From Nanobdellati archaeon (GTDB taxonomy: Archaea > Nanobdellota > Nanobdellia > UBA10117), in the NCBI GenBank assembly GCA_016204275.1, contig JACQKZ010000009.1, positions 1 to 37,654 of the forward strand: a DNA stretch of 37,654 nt, in the 5' to 3' direction. The position numbers and the translations under genes were made by a program. Each line of letters opens with the position of its first letter. Position 1 is the stretch's first letter. Positions 1-8,971 of this stretch are shown here, piece after piece. The notes beneath the pieces were generated by a model that worked only from the letters and a program-made list of their open reading frames with translations, did no database searches and was not told the DNA's origin.

Positions 1-569
1 GCTGAATTCAAAACCGAATCATTAAACTTTTCAGATACGCATTTATAACTGGGCAAGTAGTGAGTTAAAACAACAGTCTGGCCATTAAATGGTCTTGCCA
101 GCTCGGCTTTTAAAAAAGCAACAGACAGCCTGTGAAGCTCATTTGTTTTTTCGACAGAATTATTTTTAATGTAGCTGTAATCATTAATGCATAACTCAAT
201 AGATTCTTCGTATTGCGGCGGGATATTGCTCCAGAGCGTGCTTACTAAAAACCGAACATTGTCAATAACAATTGCCCTGTTGTTTAGCAAAGTGTGGTTC
301 TTTGCCAGCCTTTGCTCATAACTAGGGTATGCGAAATTTACTTCGCCATGATAAAACTCATGGTTGCCTGGCACTGAAATAATAAAAGAAAATTCCTTTT
401 CAAGTTTCCGAAAAAATTTCCCCACCCATTCTATATGCTTGGTTCTTGCTGTTGTTATATCGCCGGCCAGCAAAAGAATTTCGCCAGAAGGAATTATTGG
501 CATTGCTTCCAGCCACTGCCGATTTTCTGGGAATTCCAAATGCAAGTCAGAAGCAATCTGAAGCTTCAT
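1..569 (-). CDS. Calcineurin-like metallophosphoesterase (partial, runs off left edge)
   Basis: The ORF track omits this frame because it has no stop inside the window. Reading the minus strand from the ATG at 569 gives MKLQIASDLHLE, then LLAGDI and VPGNHEFYH. These are the D-x-H, GD and GNHE metal-binding motifs of calcineurin-like phosphoesterases; a later THYLPS supplies a further metal-ligand histidine. About 189 residues are visible and the C-terminus is missing. The family hydrolyses phosphoester bonds with a two-metal centre; the substrate cannot be told. TATA-like A/T-rich sequence lies at about 590-605, consistent with a leaderless message. A second, PPP-type phosphoesterase lies at 16527-17312. 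Confidence 0.85.
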   Translation of the reverse strand, partial: MKLQIASDLHLEFPENRQWLEAMPIIPSGEILLLAGDITTARTKHIEWVGKFFRKLEKEFSFIISVPGNHEFYHGEVNFAYPSYEQRLAKNHTLLNNRAIVIDNVRFLVSTLWSNIPPQYEESIELCINDYSYIKNNSVEKTNELHRLSVAFLKAELARPFNGQTVVLTHYLPSYKCVSEKFNDSVLNS

Positions 570-624
570 AGAAAATTGATAAACTTAAAACTTAAAAATT
601 TATTGCTGCCCAAAAAAACTTGGC

Positions 625-876
625 TTAAAGAATACCATAGACCCTTGACCGATCGCCGCCCTCGCCTTTTCTGGCGCGGTATAACGCAGACATTTCATTT
701 ATCTGCGCGTCCATGGCTTTTTTCTCTGCCTCTCTGGCAACGTCTTCTAAACTCTGGCTGGCCTTTGGGTCTGGAATGCTGCCAAGTTCAAACTGCGCGC
801 CTAGGCCGAAAACCTTGCCCGGCTCAAATACGGGTTTCTTTTTTTGTTCTTTCTTAACTTCCTGTTCTTGTGCCAT
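625..876 (-). CDS. Small charged hypothetical protein (83 aa)
   Basis: Unrecognised. The N-terminus is rich in E, K and Q, followed by FEPGKVFGLGAQFELGSIPDP and a helical charged C-terminal half. There is no signal peptide or membrane segment, so it is probably a small soluble protein. The start is the ATG at 876, with TATA-like TTTATATATAA about 27 bases upstream on the minus strand. It has its own promoter, divergent from the coiled-coil gene at 956. Function unknown. Confidence 0.6.
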   Translation of the reverse strand: MAQEQEVKKEQKKKPVFEPGKVFGLGAQFELGSIPDPKASQSLEDVAREAEKKAMDAQINEMSALYRARKGEGGDRSRVYGIL

Positions 877-955
877 ATAACTATCAATATTAACTTATAT
901 ATAAATTTTTTGGTTGGATAGAAAGCCATATATACTTGTATGGTCACAAATATAC

Positions 956-2767
956 ATGCCCCCAGCATTGCCAACCCCTAAACAGCATGCTGAAAATTGC
1001 GCCTGTGCGATTCATTTTTATGCGCGGTCAGTAGAGCCGGCGCTTGCATTATTTGATAAAAACAGGACTGATGATAGCTGGACTTCGTTAAAAAATTTAT
1101 ATAAGATGTGGCGGGTAAAAGCCGAGGCCGAGCTGCAGATCAATTCCATTACTATTTCGCGGCTTGAAGGCCTGCTTGACTCTGGCACGGTAAGGCGCCT
1201 TGAGGATGTTATAGGGCTGCTTGAAGAACAAACTGATGACCTGACTGAGCAGTATGAAAATCTAGCAAGAGAGAATGCAAAATTTATAGAAAAAATTGCT
1301 GCGCTTGAAGAACTGAACGCCGGGCTTAAATCCGCAAATACAAATTTGCGGGAAAAAACAGATGAGGCAAGCTCTAAGATAAACGGCTTCGCACAAGAAA
1401 CCCGCAGGCAACTGGAACAGCAACATTCGGCTGGCCTGCTGGCAGAGCAGGAAAAGATTACACAGCTCGAAACTCGCCTTAGAGAGTACGAAAAAATTCT
1501 TGTGAATTATAATAGCCTAGCTGAAAAATTTGCTGCGCTTGAGGCAGAGAACAATGGATTATTCCTGCGAATTCAGCTGATTGAAAGGGAACACGGGCAG
1601 GAAATTACACAAATAAAAGAAGAGCTTGATGCTCAGTATGTTGTGCGCGAACAGGAACTCATTGGCCGGCTGAACGCAGAGCACAGCGGCCGTGAAGAAA
1701 TTTTGAAGGCTGAACTTGAAAAACTAATCCGCGAAAAAGAAGCAAGCCGCGCCGTTCTCGAAGAAGCAAAAACATGGCAGGAGCGCATAAAACGAGTTCG
1801 GTCAGAAGAGGAAGAGCTGGCCAGGCAGCGCGTGGAACTTAAAGACCAATCTTCAATGCTGGCTGATTTTAGAGACATTGTAACCCTCCTTGGCGGGACA
1901 GAGCAGGCCCTTGATGGCCTTGCGATTGAAGGCACAAGCCATGAACGGCGGCAGGATAATTTATTTGCCCAGCTTGATGAAAAAAAGCGCAAGCTGTTAG
2001 AAAAATTGGTAAATGTCGAAACACGCGCTGGCAAAATCTCCAGCGGGTTTGCAAGGCTTGATGAAATTTTGCAGGATGGATTCCCTGTCGGCGTTAGCGT
2101 AGCAATTGTCGGGCCCGCACACTCGCCGAAAGACAGGATGATTTACGGTCTCGCTATAAATTCCGAACAAAAAGGCGCGCCAACGCTTTTGATAACAACA
2201 GCAGCACGGCCAAATGATATTCGAGCAGAAATTGAAAAAATGTATGGCAAGCCAACTAACAACATAGACATATTTGACGCTTACAATGAAGATAAGGACA
2301 TGCATTTCGGCAAGATTTTTGTTGAAATTGAGGGCTGGCTGGCAAGGATTTCCAGCGAGTCAAAGCTGCTGCGCCCGCGCATAATCCTGCACACGTATGA
2401 TAGGTATTCTTCAACAACAGAGTATCAGATTACAGGAACTACGGGCAGCCGAAAGGTCTCACTGCAAATGCTCAGGGATTTGATAACTGACAGCAACGCG
2501 CTTTTAGTCTGCACAATGGACCAGAACAGGTATGCTGAACGAAGAGAGGAGTGGGCCAGAATAGAAGATACATTCGCGTGCATGATAACGCTAAAAAATA
2601 AACCTGTCACTGGGACTAACATGCTTGGCCAGATGACTGTGCAGGCAAGGGGTTTCACACTCAAGCCAAACGCATTGGCAAAAGAACTGACTAACACTGC
2701 AGATCTTGATTACAAAATCGAGCCTGTCGGCCTCACTATCATGCCCGCACTCAAGAGAGAGCGGTGA
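956..2767 (+). CDS. Coiled-coil protein with degenerate KaiC/RecA-like ATPase domain
   Basis: The 603-residue protein has a long coiled coil (roughly residues 75-355, dense in E, K, L and Q heptads), then a C-terminal RecA/KaiC-like fold. That fold begins at FARLDEILQDGFPVGVSVAIVG, matching the KaiC-family pattern G...LD..L.GG.P.G...l..G. The P-loop position reads GPAHSPKDR instead of GxxGxGK[ST], so the glycine-lysine-Thr/Ser signature is lost. Later segments (IILHTYDRYS, ALLVCTMDQNR) occupy the Walker-B and following strand positions. I infer a structural or nucleotide-sensing role rather than a standard ATPase. The ORF track starts at a TTG (914); I prefer the ATG at 956 because a TATA-like ATATATACTT lies about 25 bases before it. 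Archaeal KaiC homologues act in signalling and archaellum control; the actual role here is unknown. Confidence 0.75.
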   Translation: MPPALPTPKQHAENCACAIHFYARSVEPALALFDKNRTDDSWTSLKNLYKMWRVKAEAELQINSITISRLEGLLDSGTVRRLEDVIGLLEEQTDDLTEQYENLARENAKFIEKIAALEELNAGLKSANTNLREKTDEASSKINGFAQETRRQLEQQHSAGLLAEQEKITQLETRLREYEKILVNYNSLAEKFAALEAENNGLFLRIQLIEREHGQEITQIKEELDAQYVVREQELIGRLNAEHSGREEILKAELEKLIREKEASRAVLEEAKTWQERIKRVRSEEEELARQRVELKDQSSMLADFRDIVTLLGGTEQALDGLAIEGTSHERRQDNLFAQLDEKKRKLLEKLVNVETRAGKISSGFARLDEILQDGFPVGVSVAIVGPAHSPKDRMIYGLAINSEQKGAPTLLITTAARPNDIRAEIEKMYGKPTNNIDIFDAYNEDKDMHFGKIFVEIEGWLARISSESKLLRPRIILHTYDRYSSTTEYQITGTTGSRKVSLQMLRDLITDSNALLVCTMDQNRYAERREEWARIEDTFACMITLKNKPVTGTNMLGQMTVQARGFTLKPNALAKELTNTADLDYKIEPVGLTIMPALKRER

Positions 2768-2860
2768 TTTGATTTATAGTACGGCAACCCACAAAAACCA
2801 AATATTTATCTCTCAGAAGTTGTGCCGAATATTTTAATACTACCATAGCACAGAATTGAA

Positions 2861-3736
2861 ATGAAATTTGGATTATCACATATATTTGTTTTTGCCATTG
2901 TAGTTCTTGGCATCAGTTTTTTTGCGTCTACCACAAACACATTTGCGCCAACGGGCGAGGCAGTTGACTCTTCGCAATATTTTGTCAGGCTTGTACGCTG
3001 TATCAACGGCGGCAATGATGCCTTTGAGTCGACACAGGACACAAACACATGCGAGGTCGCTGGCCAGCGGTTTGTTGGGCCGCTAGGATTTATTTTCAAG
3101 GTTAATGTTCAAGGCAGCCATCCAATATACCGCTGCATGGTGCGCGGCAGGGAAGCAATGACTACTGTCGATTCAAACTGTGAAAATTCTGGCAGGGGCG
3201 CAATAAAACAAAATAAATATGTCGGCAGGGTTGGCTATTTGTACGACCAGCAACAGCCAGGCACGATTCCATTATACCGGTGCTATCGAGGTGCAGACCA
3301 CTTCCTGTCAGTTTCTTCTAGTTGCGAGGGTGCTGCGAATGAGGGAGTTATGGGTTATGCGTACAGCGAACTGCCAAAGGCCTGCCAGCCAAAATGCACA
3401 TCTAGTTGTGGTGGTGAGAGTGATGGCTGCGAAGGGCGATGCCCAGCCAAGCCGGCAAACACTGCATGCACCTTACATAATATCGCCGGAACATGCGATG
3501 GCACAGGAGGCTGCGTGGTAACGCAATTTTGCACAGACACGGATCAAGGAGATGATTACGCACATGCCGGCCTTGTCACAGATGCAGTCAGCAGTGGGCA
3601 GGACACTTGCATAGATGAGCAAAACCTTGTAGAATATTTATGCAACAACAACAACAAATTAGAAACAAGCTTTTACACATGTGATGCGCCATGCAAAGAC
3701 GGGGCCTGTGCTTCTGCAGTAAAACAAGTTTTCTAA
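2861..3736 (+). CDS. Secreted or membrane-anchored Cys-rich protein with DUF5648-like repeats
   Basis: An N-terminal hydrophobic segment (residues about 5-25) is followed by APTGEAV, a TG-x-hydrophobic motif also present in the protein at 7534. Residues about 85-170 contain two copies of a repeat of the type PIYRC..RG...MTT....E and PLYRCYRGADHFLSVSSSCE with GxxGYxY, matching the DUF5648-type repeat found in extracellular proteins (family knowledge, not searched). The C-terminal 100 residues are rich in cysteine (CTSSCGGESDGCEGRC and similar), so disulfides outside the cell are likely. The start ATG has a TATA-like ATTTTAATA about 28 bases upstream. Probably a surface protein; ligand unknown. 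Confidence 0.7.
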   Translation: MKFGLSHIFVFAIVVLGISFFASTTNTFAPTGEAVDSSQYFVRLVRCINGGNDAFESTQDTNTCEVAGQRFVGPLGFIFKVNVQGSHPIYRCMVRGREAMTTVDSNCENSGRGAIKQNKYVGRVGYLYDQQQPGTIPLYRCYRGADHFLSVSSSCEGAANEGVMGYAYSELPKACQPKCTSSCGGESDGCEGRCPAKPANTACTLHNIAGTCDGTGGCVVTQFCTDTDQGDDYAHAGLVTDAVSSGQDTCIDEQNLVEYLCNNNNKLETSFYTCDAPCKDGACASAVKQVF

Positions 3737-3855
3737 TAATAATTTACAAATAGTTAAGTTTAAATTCGCTCACTTTGTTCAGTTATTATGAAATATATTA
3801 TTCTGGAAAAATACTAAAAGAGTAAATCCTGCGCTAACAAATCAATCTGCAAATT

Positions 3856-4560
3856 CTACTGCGCTAACTGGCGCTCAAGCTCACTCCTTACTATCTCTGG
3901 CTCGTTTTGATGATTGTAAATAAACCTATCAAAATCGTTCATAGTGCCGAGCAAACTATCCCTGTCGCGATCGCGCTCGTTTTCAAAAACTTCACATAAG
4001 TAATTTATTATATCCGCATCGCACACATATGTTATTACTTTTGCAAAACATCCTGTTGCGGCGTCTATTTCCTCAGGCTCGCATGAATTTAGCAATGTTG
4101 CAACGCGCGTAACGGTATCTTTATCCCGTATGCCTCTCGCAACGTAACTCAGAGACATCACAATATTATTGTAAACTTGTTCTGTTTCGTAATCAAGTTC
4201 TTTGGTGTGGTATTTTTTCAGTGTGCCATGCACAGCGGGCACATCTAAGGCCTGCGCTGCGTTAGCCGCATCCGTAAATGTCCGCGCATTGTACATCAGG
4301 CAGTCCAGCACCATCGCCACAGCCTTTCTCTTTGTCAGCGAATAATAATTGAAATGCTGCAGCGCAACAATCGTTCTTTTGGCGTCGCGCTCTGTTTCAA
4401 ATATGCCTCTCATCGCCTTTCTGACTATTTTAGCCTCAACTATATGGTCTGCCAGAGCTGCGGTATCAAGAACATCGGCTTCATCTACGGTTAATTCTGA
4501 ATCGCCTAGCTCTTCGCCTACGTCGCGCAGCCGTTGGCGCAAAATATCTTCAAGTTCCAT
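3856..4560 (-). CDS. Helical hypothetical protein (234 aa)
   Basis: Unrecognised, almost entirely helical and acidic, with no membrane segment. Short repeated helical hairpins may indicate a HEAT/ARM-like solenoid, but this is a weak guess. The ORF track begins at a GTG (4569); the ATG at 4560 (MELEDIL) is preferred because a TATA-like TTTTTTAAAT sits about 26 bases upstream. The promoter region 4561-4637 is shared with the divergently transcribed DNA ligase gene. Confidence 0.65.
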   Translation of the reverse strand: MELEDILRQRLRDVGEELGDSELTVDEADVLDTAALADHIVEAKIVRKAMRGIFETERDAKRTIVALQHFNYYSLTKRKAVAMVLDCLMYNARTFTDAANAAQALDVPAVHGTLKKYHTKELDYETEQVYNNIVMSLSYVARGIRDKDTVTRVATLLNSCEPEEIDAATGCFAKVITYVCDADIINYLCEVFENERDRDRDSLLGTMNDFDRFIYNHQNEPEIVRSELERQLAQ

Positions 4561-4637
4561 GCCAAACACATCTGCGATACTTTTTTAAATGTTTTCATAG
4601 CAAATAGGTTTATATTTAGAGTTTTGTTAATAAGTCT

Positions 4638-6386
4638 ATGAAATATATTGTTCTGGCAGAAACATACTCCGAACTAGAGCGCATTCCATCCAAACTAAAG
4701 AAAACAGAAATCATCGCAAAATTGTTCAAGGAAACGCCTGCCAATTTGTTGGAAGCGGTCACGCTGTTGATTCAGGGCCGCGTTTTCCCCTCCTGGTCCG
4801 AGAAAGAGATTGGAGTGGCTGAGCAGTTGATGATAAAAGCGATTGCGAAGTCAGCTGGCGTCTCCGCGGAGGATGTTGTCAAAGACTACAAGAAGTCCGG
4901 TGACCTCGGGCTCGCGGTTGAAACCCTTGTCGGCAAAAAGAGGCAACGGACTCTTGGCTCTGAGCAGCTCACAGTCGGCAAGGTGTTCGCAAACCTGCAG
5001 GCGATCTCGGAACATAGCGGCGGTGGCTCGCAGGACAGAAAGCTGGACTTAATTGCGGAATTATTATCGCAGGCAACAGCAACGGAAGCAAAATATATTG
5101 TCCGCACAGTTTTGGAACAATTGCGTGTTGGTGTTGCGGAAGGATTAGTGCGTGATGCGGTCGCATCCGCATACAATGTTCCTGTTGATGATGTTGAGAA
5201 CGCGTGGAATCTCCTGCCGGATTTCGGTGAGGTCGCGAAAGCTGCAAAAGAGGGCGGAGAAAAAGGTTTAAAAAAATTCAAACTGCGATTGGGCACGCCA
5301 TTCATCGTACAGCTTGCCGAAAAATCCCCGAGCTTAAAGGACGCAATCGAATCCTACAAAAAAGTTTTGCTCGAATATAAATACGACGGGATGCGTACGT
5401 TAATTCACAAGAAAGGTGAAAAAGTCTGGCTGTTCACGCGGAATTTAGAAAATATTACCGCCGCGTTTCCGGATTTGGTTCAATTAGCTAGGAAAAACAT
5501 CAAAGCGGACGACTGCGTACTTGATGGCGAAACAATCGGGCTGGACAGAAAAACTGGCAAGCCAGTTCCATTCCAGCAGCTATCAACAAGAATAAAAAGA
5601 AAGTACGACATCGAAAAATCTGTGGAAGAAATCCCGATTGACGTGAACTTGTTTGATATTGTTTACCTTGACGGAAAAAACCTGATGGAATTAACTTTGG
5701 AAGAGAGAAAAAAATGTTTGGCAAAATCAATTCACTCAGTTTCGGGAAAGTTCCACGTTGCCGAGGGCTTGGTTACGACAGACTTGAAAGAAGCAGACGC
5801 GTTTTACAAAGAAGCACTGAAGGCCGGCGAGGAGGGAGTGATTGTAAAAGATTTGAATGCACTTTATGTTCCTGGCCGCAGGGTTGCGGGTGGCTGGCTG
5901 AAAGTCAAGCCAGTCATGGAAAACCTTGATGTTGTCATAGTTGGTGGAACGTGGGGCACTGGCAAGCGTGCCGGAACAATCGGCTCGCTTCACCTTGCCA
6001 TCCGCGATGCCGAGAGTGGAAAATTCTTGGAATGTGGCATGATGGGCACTGGCTTGAAAGAAAAAACGCAATCTGAGCGGAGCTCAGCTGCGCCTCGCGC
6101 CAAAGGCGCTACGGAATCCGAACAGGATGGTTCTGTGACTCTGAAAGAGATGACAAAACTTCTGAAACCGCTTGTTGAACATGAGGCCGGCAGTCTAGTA
6201 AAATTCAAACCGAAAATTGTGATTGAGGTCGCGTATGAGGAAATACAAAAATCGCCAACTTATATTTCTGGTTTTGCGTTGAGATTTCCTAGGTTTATCA
6301 GGCTGCGGCCGGACAAGAGCGCGGACGAGGCGGATACGATTGAACGCGTTAAGACTTTATATGGACAGCAGAAAGGGAAGAAATAA
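4638..6386 (+). CDS. lig: ATP-dependent DNA ligase (archaeal type)
   Basis: The replicative and repair ligase seals nicks through an enzyme-AMP intermediate. The N-terminal DNA-binding domain (residues 1-230) contains IIAKLF and RVGVAEGLVRDAV, typical of archaeal ligases. The nucleotidyltransferase motif I is EYKYDGMR near residue 249, with the lysine as adenylation site; later motifs include LDGE, EGVIVKD and GGWLKVKP. The OB-fold follows, and FPRFIRLRPDKSADEADT is the usual C-terminal end. The length of 582 is near the family norm. Residues about 475-500 (TQSERSSAAPRAKGATESEQ) look like an extra, low-complexity insertion; the DNA under it forms two hairpins (6073-6109). The start ATG follows TTTATATTTAG by about 26 bases. 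Confidence 0.96.
   Translation: MKYIVLAETYSELERIPSKLKKTEIIAKLFKETPANLLEAVTLLIQGRVFPSWSEKEIGVAEQLMIKAIAKSAGVSAEDVVKDYKKSGDLGLAVETLVGKKRQRTLGSEQLTVGKVFANLQAISEHSGGGSQDRKLDLIAELLSQATATEAKYIVRTVLEQLRVGVAEGLVRDAVASAYNVPVDDVENAWNLLPDFGEVAKAAKEGGEKGLKKFKLRLGTPFIVQLAEKSPSLKDAIESYKKVLLEYKYDGMRTLIHKKGEKVWLFTRNLENITAAFPDLVQLARKNIKADDCVLDGETIGLDRKTGKPVPFQQLSTRIKRKYDIEKSVEEIPIDVNLFDIVYLDGKNLMELTLEERKKCLAKSIHSVSGKFHVAEGLVTTDLKEADAFYKEALKAGEEGVIVKDLNALYVPGRRVAGGWLKVKPVMENLDVVIVGGTWGTGKRAGTIGSLHLAIRDAESGKFLECGMMGTGLKEKTQSERSSAAPRAKGATESEQDGSVTLKEMTKLLKPLVEHEAGSLVKFKPKIVIEVAYEEIQKSPTYISGFALRFPRFIRLRPDKSADEADTIERVKTLYGQQKGKK
6073..6109. repeat. Paired-hairpin palindromic insert inside the DNA ligase gene
   Basis: Two adjacent hairpins lie in frame in the ligase OB-fold region: CTGAGC-gga-GCTCAG (6073-6087) and GCGCCT-8 nt-AGGCGC (6090-6109). 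The encoded peptide is unlike the flanking conserved ligase sequence. The flanks encode similar LKEKT and LKEMT, a possible but weak trace of target duplication. The design of two small hairpins side by side matches other copies in this window. Confidence 0.6.
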
Positions 6387-6434
6387 GCTAAATTCTTTCG
6401 ATGGTTTTAAAAAACCATTTACAATAACTTACAG

Positions 6435-7511
6435 ATGTTAATACTATCGGATGCGGATTATGAAAAATTCAGGAACATTCTTAGATTTTACCCTCAATTA
6501 AAAAAGCCTGGGCCAGCCTCACAAGACCTCCACATCGAACAAATCAGAACGCCTGCAAAGGGCATTCCCGGCACTCGCAAAGAAGTAGAAGGTTTAATGG
6601 ACGCGCCAGCCGCAGATTTTTTCAAGCGGCAGGATAGGCTTGAACTTCGGTCGCGCAGGTCAGATAGATTCTGGATGATAAAGCCGGGCCAGATTTATTT
6701 TGCAAAAACTGTTGAAACTGTTGTCCTGCCAGAACAATTCCAGCTGAACGTTCAGGGGAGGAGCAGCCTTGGCCGGCTTGGCCTGCGGACGCAGCACATT
6801 GATGATAAATTAGAGATCGACCATGAAAGCACATATGAGGGAAGAATTTATCTTATGCTTGCGTCTTATGATAAACCTGTTTTAATACGTCCTAACGACC
6901 GGATTTGCCAGGCGGTTGTTTATTCTAACGAAATACTGCACTTCACAAATGAACAGCTGGCAAAAATAATTGAAAGTGGCGCGGTCAGCGCAGCAGTAAA
7001 AGATACTTCCGAAACTCCTATAAATATTTTTTCACACCATGCTTTGGGGTTGCGCCTTGGCAAAAAAATTATACGATTTCGCGGCGATGTCCTGGATCCA
7101 AAGGTTGACAATTCCGGCAACTATTTTAATTTTGATACAACTGAAGGCTTTGTACTGGACGGAGATAGATTCTATCTTGGCGCTTCCCTTGAAACGGTTG
7201 GCTTTTCGGACAGGTTTGCCGGCATGATCCGTGAGGTCTATTGGCATGAAGGCAGGCCAACACCAAATGATTTTCCTGGAATAAGAATGCACTCCGGCGC
7301 GAACTTTATTGACCCGGGATTCAATGGAACAATAACATACCACTTGTACAGCCCAATTATACGCAGGCTTGTAAAGCTGGGCGAGCCAATTGCGGAAGTA
7401 GATATTTTTCCGCTGATGACGCCCTGCAAAAATCCATATAAATCAAAATACCAAGGCCAGCAAGGGCCAACGCCAAGCAAGGGCCATGCGGACTACACAA
7501 AAGTTTTATAA
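6435..7511 (+). CDS. Long (DCD-type) dCTP deaminase/dUTPase family protein
   Basis: At 358 residues this appears to hold two consecutive dUTPase-fold domains. The first has VQGRSSLGRLGL (residues about 108-119), the RSS motif of the dCTP deaminase/dUTPase superfamily. The second contains GANFIDPGFNGTITYHLYSP, equivalent to the DPGF/W-x-G-x-h motif. The arrangement recalls the long DCD family (about 360 residues) best known from alphaproteobacteria. It should make dUTP from dCTP or remove dUTP, protecting DNA from uracil. The C-terminus CKNPYKSKYQGQQGPTPSKG resembles the flexible tail that closes over the nucleotide. A TATA-like TTTTAAAAAACC precedes the ATG. The gene stops just before the promoter of the next gene; a one-domain dCTP deaminase also exists at 20900. 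Confidence 0.75.
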   Translation: MLILSDADYEKFRNILRFYPQLKKPGPASQDLHIEQIRTPAKGIPGTRKEVEGLMDAPAADFFKRQDRLELRSRRSDRFWMIKPGQIYFAKTVETVVLPEQFQLNVQGRSSLGRLGLRTQHIDDKLEIDHESTYEGRIYLMLASYDKPVLIRPNDRICQAVVYSNEILHFTNEQLAKIIESGAVSAAVKDTSETPINIFSHHALGLRLGKKIIRFRGDVLDPKVDNSGNYFNFDTTEGFVLDGDRFYLGASLETVGFSDRFAGMIREVYWHEGRPTPNDFPGIRMHSGANFIDPGFNGTITYHLYSPIIRRLVKLGEPIAEVDIFPLMTPCKNPYKSKYQGQQGPTPSKGHADYTKVL

Positions 7512-7533
7512 ATTAAAACCTATCAGCAATATT

Positions 7534-8031
7534 ATGGCCACGTCAAAACTTGTAATTGCTGTTATTGCAGTTATTACTATTGCTTCGCTCACATTCTTTT
7601 CGGATAGCCTGCCAAGCGGTATTACCGGCGACTTTGTGGTTAAATGCCGGCAGACCGCAGAATGCCCTGTTTCTTACTATTGCAGTCCTGCTTACGGTGT
7701 TTGCAAAACAACAAGGCCGGTGGACTTGCGGCCAACAACATTCAAAGTTGAAAACTCGGCTGACTGCTGGCTAGCAACGCTCTCTGTGCACAACGACAAC
7801 AAGGGAAAAAGCGAAGCCTTTAATGTTTTGATAAAAACTGATGGCTGGGAAAAAACACTGCAAATGAACAGGCTGGACAGGCTAAGAACTGGCTATGCCA
7901 GCACGTGCATTGATTACAAGCTTCTGCCAAAAGGCAAGAGAAATTTCCAAGTTACGGTTGATCCAGAAAATAAAATCCCCGAATCAGATAAAAAGGACAA
8001 CTTTAAGACTTGGACAATTGAGTTAAAATAG
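7534..8031 (+). CDS. Secreted protein with CARDB-like Ig domain
   Basis: Starting at ATG 7534 (not 7486), the protein opens with MATSKLVIAVIAVITIASL, a signal or anchor helix, then SLPSGITGDFVV, a TG-x-hydrophobic motif like that of the protein at 2861. A short Cys-containing segment (CRQTAECPVSYYC) resembles a small disulfide knot. Residues about 70-165 (HNDNKGKSEAFNVLIKTDG, VDPENKIPESDKKDN) match the CARDB pattern of extracellular adhesion-type Ig domains. The TATA-like GTTTTATAAATTAA lies about 25 bases before this ATG, inside the 3' end of the previous gene, which supports the shorter start. Confidence 0.7.
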   Translation: MATSKLVIAVIAVITIASLTFFSDSLPSGITGDFVVKCRQTAECPVSYYCSPAYGVCKTTRPVDLRPTTFKVENSADCWLATLSVHNDNKGKSEAFNVLIKTDGWEKTLQMNRLDRLRTGYASTCIDYKLLPKGKRNFQVTVDPENKIPESDKKDNFKTWTIELK

Positions 8032-8065
8032 AAAGATTTTTAAGCCTGCGTCGCCCCTGTTTTTC

Positions 8066-8935
8066 ATGGATAAGGAATTAATACGTAACGCGCTTGTGTC
8101 AATAAGTGATGCTGACCCTTCCGGACAGGCAGTAGACTTGTTTCCTAATCTTATAAATATACTGCACCAACAGGGGCTTATTTCTACCATGTCGCCGCAC
8201 GAGTATGAGCAGAAGAGCAGGCAAATTTTTCTTATGCAAGAATATAAAGAACGTGCAAATGCCAGTGCAGACCGAGCAAATGAATTATCTGAAAGAATAA
8301 GCAACCTTGAAGCAAAACTAAATTCACGGTTCCATAGGTGGTTATCGAGCAGTGTAAAACTTTCCGGCGAAAGCGAAGAACTTTCTGGCCTGCGGTCTGA
8401 ACATGCAGATGCGAAGCTTGATTATACGCAGGCAAAAAGCAACTATGACGAACTTAAACAAATAAGAAGCGATCTTCGCGGCTATGTTTCTGCAGGCTAT
8501 ATTTATGTGAGTCTTACGGGAGCAGGCAGCATGACACTGCAAAGGCTTGATAAAGAACTTAGGCGGGCAAGCCCTGCGCAATTACCGCCAAAGACGCGCG
8601 ATACGGGGGTTGAGATAGTTGATACGCGAGCGCCACCGGAAGAACGAAGGCGTATGAGATCAGAAGAAAATCCCCTTGGCTATGTTGTTGACGGGCTAGC
8701 CGGCGCGGTTGCTGGAGACGTTTTAGACGATGGCAAAATAAACGCAAGTGGCGGTGCATTGTTAGGCGGCGGACTTGGCTTGGCTGCAAGGGCAAGCGGA
8801 AACAAAATGGCTCAGCGTACAGTTGAAGGTGCCGGCTTAGGCGGACTTATTGCAGGACCGCCCGGCGCATTAGTTGGCGGACTTATGGGTGCTGTACTTG
8901 GCGCAGACGATGACGAAGATGAGGGTTTATTCTAA
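8066..8935 (+). CDS. Coiled-coil protein with C-terminal glycine-zipper membrane segment
   Basis: Unrecognised, 289 residues. The middle (about residues 55-140) is predicted coiled coil. Residues about 210-280 are Gly/Ala-rich (GGALLGGGLGLAARA, GAGLGGLIAGPPGALVGGLMGAVLG), a glycine-zipper pattern associated with membrane insertion, ending in a strongly acidic tail DDDEDEG. The start ATG follows GATTTTTAAGCC by about 25 bases. It leads a run of three plus-strand genes ending at 9569. Confidence 0.6.
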   Translation: MDKELIRNALVSISDADPSGQAVDLFPNLINILHQQGLISTMSPHEYEQKSRQIFLMQEYKERANASADRANELSERISNLEAKLNSRFHRWLSSSVKLSGESEELSGLRSEHADAKLDYTQAKSNYDELKQIRSDLRGYVSAGYIYVSLTGAGSMTLQRLDKELRRASPAQLPPKTRDTGVEIVDTRAPPEERRRMRSEENPLGYVVDGLAGAVAGDVLDDGKINASGGALLGGGLGLAARASGNKMAQRTVEGAGLGGLIAGPPGALVGGLMGAVLGADDDEDEGLF

Positions 8936-8971
8936 CAAAAGTTTTATAACTGCACATATTTGTAATTTTAT

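Noticed and set aside
435-857. 140-aa plus-strand ORF
   Set aside because: It is antisense to the metallophosphoesterase and the 83-aa ORF, both of which have promoters and family or composition support.
1633-2034. 133-aa minus-strand ORF rich in Ser
   Set aside because: Antisense shadow of the coiled-coil gene, caused by its Glu-rich codons.
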